Positions 52,401-61,400 of a DNA stretch of 64,000 bases are shown one piece after another (positions within the stretch are counted from its first letter, which is position 1; each line of letters opens with the position of its first letter). The stretch is taken from positions 7,324 through 71,323 of the forward strand of contig QANZ01037851.1 of assembly GCA_003254925.1 (NCBI GenBank), read 5' to 3'. The notes under the pieces were generated by a model, which searched no databases, was not told where the DNA came from, and saw nothing but the letters and a program-made list of their open reading frames with translations. Source of the stretch: Chamaecrista fasciculata. Lineage: Eukaryota; Streptophyta; Magnoliopsida; Fabales; Fabaceae. Both the position numbers and the translations under genes were made by a program.

Positions 52401-55400
52401 AAATGGAGTACACATTACACCTTCCATTTTCTCTTCCCTTAGATGTCTGTCAACTTCTGTAGCATGGTCCAGTCCTGTTGTATAGGATAGGTTATGCTAA
52501 TTGCAGCTTAATTATCACAGTTTGATTTCAAGGGTTGGCCCCCTGGTTTCTTGCCAAACCTTCTTTAAATAAAACTTTGGAAGTGTCAAATGTCACTATA
52601 TAGTATTTCAGTAGTTAAGAATATTTGTTGCAGTTTAGTTTCTTATTCCTATAAATGTACTTGCAGGTAATGGAGTCCAGATCTATTTGCTTTCTGTCCA
52701 TAGATAATCTCAAGACTTTCACCTCAAAAGTTGGTGAGGATAACTACTCAATGAAGAGCTTGTTAAATTCTTTATCCTCATCGGAAACCTATTTGGACAT
52801 CCTAGTTGAAGATCTATATGAATACTTTGAGTTCAAATTAATTGACTTTCAGGTCAGGTTCTTAATAGCTATAAATATTTTCATATCTATTTTTCTGAGC
52901 ATTGATAATTAATCAATGGTCTCCTGCATTGCAGGTCACAATGTTGAATTCTGAGCAGTCACAGAAGGTTTCTTTGTTGAAGCAGTTCAGCGGTTCTATC
53001 TTTCTGTCATCTTGTGTGGTCCCTGATGAGTCCATTTTAAAACAGTTGGAGGTGATGAATTTTTTATTATGAACTTAACTGTCACTTGCACACATGTTAT
53101 AGTGATGGAGCAATTTTGTTTTCTTTCTGCCATTTCTCTATCTATATTTAATTTTTTTAACTGTCTGATTTTAGGTTTTTGTCATCATTGAATTACTCAA
53201 GGCACACTTCTCTCCATCAATTTATGTTGCATTTCTAGAATTGGTCACTTGTATGGATTTGATGCATCCAAGGGACAAATCTGAAATATTGGAAGATCCT
53301 TGTCCTCCAAATATTGTTTCAGTTGTACCTTCTACATTCAGTTTTTCTGTTGTTTCGAAATTACGATCAGTTGTTCTGGAAGTTGACTTAGCAAATGATG
53401 GAGATGATAGCTCTGCTCTCGGGGTTTCCCTTCAAGATATGAACATTTGGTACGTTTACTGTCATTCTTCTATCCTAGGGATTTACTATGGATATTATCC
53501 TTAGTGTCGTATTTCTTGAGTTTGATGTTCAATGGTGAAGATGATGAGGTTGAATGAGGCATTGCTTGTGTAGAAAATCAGAGAGATGTGCTCTGGTTTT
53601 TCTTATTAGCATTTGAATTGTTAAGTTGCAAGACCAGAATGAATAAACTTTTCTTATCTTACTCACATAGAAACATGTAGTCTATTTGTTGAGAAATTTG
53701 GAATTATTGAGAATTATTTTATTGCTTATTTTATCATTATCTTATCTTATATAGATATTTATCTAAAATTTTAGTTAAAGCAGCTTGTTCAATTTATATG
53801 CTCTAATTGGGTATATTCTAATGGGTTTCTTTAGAGGTGTGTCCATCATGGATCCATGAGATAAGAATTGCTTTTCGACATACATAAGGATGAATCCATT
53901 TATACTATTTGAAAGCAAAGTAGAATAGAATCATTTGCTCAATATATGACTTTTCGGCCATTGATCTGCCACGAAACTTGACTGCATTGTCGCCACACCT
54001 TTGTTCTCATTGAGGTTTTATTTAATTGATTATTTTATATGTAGAAGATCTTGATGCATTAATGTTATTTTACCCCATCATTTTCTTACGTAATATATTC
54101 ACCAAAAACTACTATTTGTGTTTTGTTGTACCATTTCCAGGTATGCTTATACGAAATTTGAGGAGTTCTTTGTCAGTATGAAGTCTTTAATGATTACTGC
54201 TTATAAACTGAAAGATGAAAACGATAGCTGTATAATGCTTTCAGCAAGGAGTTTAAATTCTCAAAGCACTGTAGTTGAAGACTGCATGTCTGGAAGAGGC
54301 AATGAATCTGATGAATTTTGTGGTGTAGCTGTAATGGCTAATTCTTGTTTTGCCATCCATTATGAATCTCCCAGAACTGATATAAAATTTCATAAGTGTA
54401 CTATATGCCTTAACAATGCTGATATCCACTGCTACCCATATTTATTTGGATTGCTTATTGGATTTTTTGATCAATTAACTGCACATGGTACCAATTTTGA
54501 GAATTCCAATGCTGGAACAGATACTGATATTTCAAAGTTCAGTCTTGGGTTTCAAAACTTTGGCTTCTCAAATTATATGGAACCTGGATCCTCTGAATCT
54601 GCATGCATTCCATTAGATAGTTTTCCATTTGTAACTATTTACAATTCTGGTCCTCTTAGTAATCTAGAGAGTGCACTCCGATATGCTATTCCTGACTGGA
54701 GAAAATATTTCATTCCGAGGAACAGAAAAATCAGTACTCCCAAAATCAATCTGAGAAGGTCTGAATTTTGCAACATACCTTTTTCTCTTGAGTTGAGCGT
54801 ATGTGGAATGAGAACACATTTTCATGATTCTTCATCTGTAATTGGAACAATGTTGTTGCCTACATCTAAATCTTGTCTTTTCTTCTGCGAGGACAGTATG
54901 GATATATTGTCTTCCTTTGAAGGATTGGTTCTTACCTCATCTTGGTGGACCAGTAACTTACATGATTATCTGTGGGGTCCGTCTTCAGCAAATTTATCTC
55001 CTATTTTAAATGTTCGTGTCAGAAAATGTCATAGTATCGATTCATCAACTAAGCTTGAAGTGAGTATTGGCATACAGCATGTATATTGCATGTTACTCCC
55101 AGAATTTCTCTCGGTCATCATTGGTTACTTCTCATTGTCTGAGTGGAGTGGCAATTTGGCTGACCAGATTCTCAGCAAAGAGCAGAATTATATAGATGTA
55201 GGAAATGATGAAAGAATTACATATAAGTTTGAAATCTTGGACTCTGATCTCATTTTTCCTGTAGAATACAAGGATCATCAATTTCTTAAGGTTGAAATGC
55301 AACAGTTTTACTGTACATACATCCATAATTCTAGTTCAGATATGGAGATACAGGACGTTCCTCTTGAATGTTTGGTTCCAATTAACAAGCTTTCCAACAA

Positions 55401-58400
55401 AAGTCACTGTCTGAATGTGTTTGGGAGGGACTTGTTTCTATCTCTTCTTCAACTTAAGAATAACGGATGTGTAACTGCTGATTTGATTGCACCCATAAGT
55501 GCTGATTTTTGGGTCAGAATTCCATATGGGAATGAATCTAGTTGCAGAAATGCTTATCCTGTCACATGTTTCATGACAACCATCAGAAGCTGTCAAGTAA
55601 TTGCTGAAGGTAGGACTTCTTCTGTTTATCACCTTTTTCTCATTAGACTTTATTTAATGTGGTTACGTTATCTTTTTATTCTGATTTTTCTTTTCCTTTT
55701 TTGTTGTGTTTGGGGTGGGTGGTAACAGATAACTACTTCCTCGATGGATGCGCGGCTGTGTGGAATATAATTGATCAGTTTTCTTTAGTTGGTGATCAAT
55801 CCAGATATTTCAAGTCAGATATTCTGCAGTTCCTTCACTTAAAGAGAAGTTCAAAGGAGACAGTAACTGTTTCTCCAGTGGCTACGACCTTGGCACATAC
55901 AGAAATAAAATGTCACATTCAGTCATTGCTGATAAACTTCTGTCACACAAAAGAAGACTCTGTGGAATTGATATCCAAGGCTGATGTGCAATTTAATTGC
56001 TCTGCTTCTTTGATAAGTGATTCTCTAGTATCGTTGGATTTGGGTTTCTCTTCTCTAGCGTTATATTCACATCATGATTCCCTGGTTTTAGCAAAATGCA
56101 CATTGGCTTGCTTGTCCACACTAGTACTTGACATCTCTTTCTCTAAATCATTTGAGGGTGAGAATGACCTCAGTGTTTGTCTTCCATCCCTCAATATTTG
56201 GCTACATTTTTCTGAGTGGATTGAGGTTGTTGACTATTTTAATCAGTTTTTTGAACATTTGGCAAAAACTGTGCTCTTGGATTCTTCATTGAATGGTTTT
56301 TCCTCCAACAATACTGCTGGTACAAAAGATCCACATTTTGCAGCAGAAGAGATGAAGGAAACTGTTTTCTTGACCCTGAAGTCAGACATGGTTGGTGTCA
56401 CAGTTCATATCCCTGTATGGTTTACTGTGGAACCTGATCTTGAACTTCAGCTTGCTGACGATCTCAGGTTTACATCCTCATGTGTATATTGGGATATCAC
56501 TGAAGGAAGAAACACTAAATTTCTTTCCGTTTCTTTTCACATGAAATGTTTTGAATTACTTGCAAGCAGCAGAGGTATCCAATTAAAGTCCAATATTGAT
56601 AAATTAAGCTGCTTGATAGTAATAACTGAGGACAAGCTTACATCTTGGCCTATTTTTGAGATAGTCCAGGTGTACTTGAACATTGCTACCTGTACCAACC
56701 AGAAAGACATGAGGGAATTCAAACTGGAGATTCTGTGTGATCACTCAGATGTGTGGCTTTCACACCCTGTTTTCTATTTCTTCAGTGCTGTAAACTTCAA
56801 TGTCCCCAAGGCACCATCATCTCAATTTTCATCATGTGGGGTTGATTTTAAATTCCAGCTGAGGAAAGTTTCTTTTCTACTAACTGATGGAAGGGTATGC
56901 TGCTAGTCTTTGCTAATTAAATATTAAGAGATTTTTTTTTCACGTCTTTTTACCTCTATTTTGCTATGTTTTTTCATTATAATTTCCCTTTTGTTCATAG
57001 AACTGAAAATATTATAAATGATTGTTTTTTATACTTGAAAATATCTTACGAAGAGGATAGATAGTTTAAAGGAGGATGATATGATATCTTGCAATAGACA
57101 GAAAGAGTAGAGGAAAGAACAAAACATGAAAGAAAACCAAAATGACACCATGCTACATTCCGTAAAGTCATAAACTGATTTATTTCACTGTGTAGAGCAA
57201 TACATTCTGTAAATCCCCACCACGGGGTACAGATGTATATACATCTATGGTGCTCTATATTTTGGTCACTATAATAAATAAGTGTTGAGAAATGTAGGAT
57301 TATCTAGAATTATTTTATTTCTTATTTTATCATTATCTTTTAAGATTAGAAATATCTTATTAGAATCTGATTTATATTGTCATTATCTTATCAAATATTA
57401 GATTAGATATCTTTTGTTAGGATTCCTAACTTGATTAGGAATATTTTCTCTTATTTAAGCATTGTAAACCTTTTTGCTTATGATCAATAATATTACGAAT
57501 ATTATTCTCCAAAAATCAACACTAAGTTATCCCTTTAATAAAGCTGATCCCTAATTTACAGCCTCTATGCTTTTTACATTACATAACACATTCCATTGTG
57601 GCATTTGAGGAAGACATGTACTGACTTGAACGTACAAAACTGACTGGGATTGCATTGTATGATCACGCTGCAACAGAAAAACATTAAAATAAACTTAGTA
57701 TCTTCCCTGCTTGATCTTGAATTAATCTCCCATTGATGAAGAATAGAAAGAAAATGTTTGGACTGATATGGTCATGCTATGAGTATTATTTGTAAATTTA
57801 TAATTGATCCGGCAGTAAATGCTTAAACAAGGGATTCTTAAACATGGCAAAAGTATATATATTTCATCCTTGAGGTACAGAATAATTTTCATTTACGTGC
57901 TATTTTTATGTGTTAATTTCATCTCCAAAGAATTGATTAATAGGCTTGGATTTAAATTGCATATTTTTATCCTTGTATGTAACCTAGCAACACATTAGGT
58001 AGTTTAACTAATCCTTGTTAGTGTTATGCTAGTAGTTTAGAAATACATTAATTTGGTAGTTAGGAATATACATTAAATAGGTTTGTAAGAGGATTATAGC
58101 TTTGTGTATATAATATCGGTTCTTTCAATGAAGAAAATATGAGAAGTTATTCAAATCACTATTCTCACTTCAACAATCCTGATATGAACTTGTGTCATTA
58201 GTAACTGACAACTTCTAAAATTTTTATAATCGTGTAAAATTAAATTAGGGAAAAGAAAGAAAACTTGAAAATTACCTTGGACTTCAAAATTAAATTAGTA
58301 ACTGTGACAACTTCTAAAATTTTTTCATCAGCTTTCCTATATTATTTTGACCATTTGTTCAGTTTCATTTCTAAACCTCTGCTTGTAAAGAATACCAATA

Positions 58401-61400
58401 TTTGTTTGCCCCCTCTTTATTCTTCTTTTCTCTCTCTATCTCTCTCTTTTCTCCCTTTCCCACTTTCTTCTAGTCATCATACATCACCTGTGTCATTTTT
58501 CTTCTTCCTGAGAAAGTAATCTAACATTAGCTCTTAGTCTTTTCCAGTTGAAGAAGAATGCTTTATCATCATACATCACCTGTATCATCTTCTTTAGCAT
58601 AGAATCACTTTCTTGATTTCATTATGGGTTTCTTCTAATACTTTGTTTAGAGGGGTTTCCCTTATCACTTATGGATCTTCAATGGGATTGGAAGGCATTA
58701 ACGATGCAGCATCTTCTTTTTTCTTTTGTTTGTTTTTTTATTTCCTTTTGGAAAGGACAACGTGTCCTCCTCTTTGTATTCCTTTGTATCTTTTCTCTCT
58801 AATAAATTTCTCTTATTGGAAAAAACTGTGTTTCACACTTTGGAAAGAAATAAAAGATCTTATTGTAGCTCTTCTCTAAGTCATATTCTTATCAGGTTAA
58901 AACCCTAATCTCATATTAAAATTAGAAAAAAAATTATATATACGTATATATTGAAAAGAATCAGATAAGGTTAAAAAATAATAAACAAAATAAATCCTAA
59001 TGTTCTAAGGATTAGGACCCTATGTAGTGACACTTATCTTCCAGCTTGAAATTCTTTCCCGTCATTATATAATTTAATTTTTATTAAAAGAGCAAAAGAA
59101 ATTATTTTTGTTAAGAATCAGATTTGATTATGTAAATCAATCTGCATTAAAGTGTTGACCCTGAGATTAGCCTAAATATTAGAGATTTGAGAATCAATTA
59201 TATTCATTGTATTTCCTAGAATAGACTATGTTCTCTTGTATAAATACCCTATGACATTCAGAAATAAAAAACAATCAAGAAAAGTGTTTCTCACATCCTA
59301 CTCTCTCATTCTATATTTTTATATTTTACTAAAAATCAACATGGTATCAGAGCCTTTTGAGCCTGGGTGAATTTTCTCCTCTCCAGTTCTGAAAATTTCT
59401 TCCCCTTCATCTATTTGAGTCTTTGTTTATGCGTCCAGTGAGTCTCATTGTTCTTGCTCTTTTTCCCTTTCTTTGGTTGTCTCAGCCTATTCTCATTTTC
59501 ATCCATTCTCTGTCTAGTGATTTAGTAATTTCTTATTTGTCGTCTTCTCAAATGTTTTTTCACTCAAGTTTGTTGATGACTAGTTTGTGGTTATGGATGT
59601 GTTCTCATTCCATCCCTTCTCACATTATTCATGGCTGTGTTTTCATTCCAGCCTCCTCTCTTTGTGACTTCATCCATGGGGTCATGGCTGTGTTTTCATT
59701 CCAACTTCTTCTCCCCATATGATTTTAGTCGCAAGATCATCTTTCCTTCTCTCAGCAACTTTAGTGGTGATTTCCTTTGAGTTGTCTACTTTGTTTGCCT
59801 TGTATTTGTTTTACTATTGTGTCTTCTTTGTGTCTTTGGGTTTCCTTTACAAGTCATTCATGATGTTAGATCTCCTTTGGTGTCTTCTTTGTGAGGAGCC
59901 ATGTATGCTATGGAGTCATGTGCTTCTTCCTTCGCCGAACTCACTTTGTCTTACCAGTTTTGGTGTCTTCAGTCCTTGTTCTGGCTGCTTTAAGAGGTTT
60001 TCGGTGCTTTCTGAGACATCACTTCAGAGTCCACTAGACATTGCAATTCTTGGATGTTTTGAGATCACCATTTAAGGTGACATTTTGAGACAACACTGAC
60101 AGAAGATTTGGTGTATGTCTCCTTTAAATCCAATGGATGTTGCCACTCTTTTGGACCTTAGAGATCACACTACATGGTCACTATTTGAGATATCACTGAT
60201 AGGGGGAGTCTCAGAGAAGTTTGTTTAAGGGTGTTTTTATTAGTTTGTTTTGTGTTGTTATGATGTATGGGTTTTTATGTTTTAGAATACCTTTATAGCA
60301 AGTTGCATGATTAAAATCTATGCTCCAACTTGAGGGGGAGGGTTAAGAATCAGATTTGATTATGTAAATCAATCTGCATTAAAGTGTTGACCCTGAGATT
60401 AGCCTAAATATTAGAGATTTGAGAATCAATTATATTAATTGTATTTCCTAGAATAGACTATGTTCTCTTGTATAAATACCCTATGACATTCAGAAATAAA
60501 AAACAATCAAGAAAAGTGTTTCTCACATCCTTCTCTCTCATTCTATATTTTTATATTTTACTAAAAATCAACAATTTTTATACACTAAACTCTCCCCGTC
60601 GTAATATGATTTACAATGCTGCAAGTTGGAGTTTTGATTTTTCTTCTCAGTACTTAAATTAAATTCCATAAATTTTTACATTGCTTTCTTTTCTTTTCTT
60701 TCTTTTTCATGATACAATCTGTTTGCCTTAATATAGTGGAGCTGCAGTGGACCTCAGTTGGAAATTCTAGTGAGAAACATCCTCTTGCTCGCCGACATCG
60801 CTGATAAACACACACAGTTCTCACTTAATGGTGATTTTCAAGTAAACTACAATAACATTGAAAAGGTGCGATTAGTAATTATACTGTTTTAATTTCTTTT
60901 TTTAGCTATAAATAATTTGCTAATACCTGTATTGTACGCATTGAAAACTTAAGGTATGCTGGGAGCCTTTTGTTGAGCCTTGGAAATTTTGGTTGACTTT
61001 AATTAGGAAACAAGAAATGAGTGTCCTGCTGAACAGCTCTGTCACAACCGATATCCTTCTCAATTCAGAAGCTCAGCTTAACATTAATGTAACAGAATCC
61101 CTGGTTGAGGTATACTATTTTCTATTATTTTTGCTACCTTTCAGTTATAAAAGATATTAAAAGTCTTTAATTAATTGAATCTTTCAGTTCTCAAAGTGAT
61201 GATTAATTGAAATGTAACCTACCGAGTCATTTTGAGTATGGATGTGCGGTGTCTAACTATTTTATGTTTAGATTTTTTCTTGATTGTGATAGAGAACCAA
61301 GTGACCTTGGGGAACCCTCCCTCAAAAGCTAATATGTTGCAGGGGGAGAACCAAGACACTTAAGTACTCCATCAAGCATCACATTTTACTCGATGTGGGA

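Noticed and set aside
59423-60075. Frames of 99 and 118 codons inside the 59109-60573 element
   Set aside because: T-rich hydrophobic translations without gag or pol motifs, different frames overlapping, and no support as genes.
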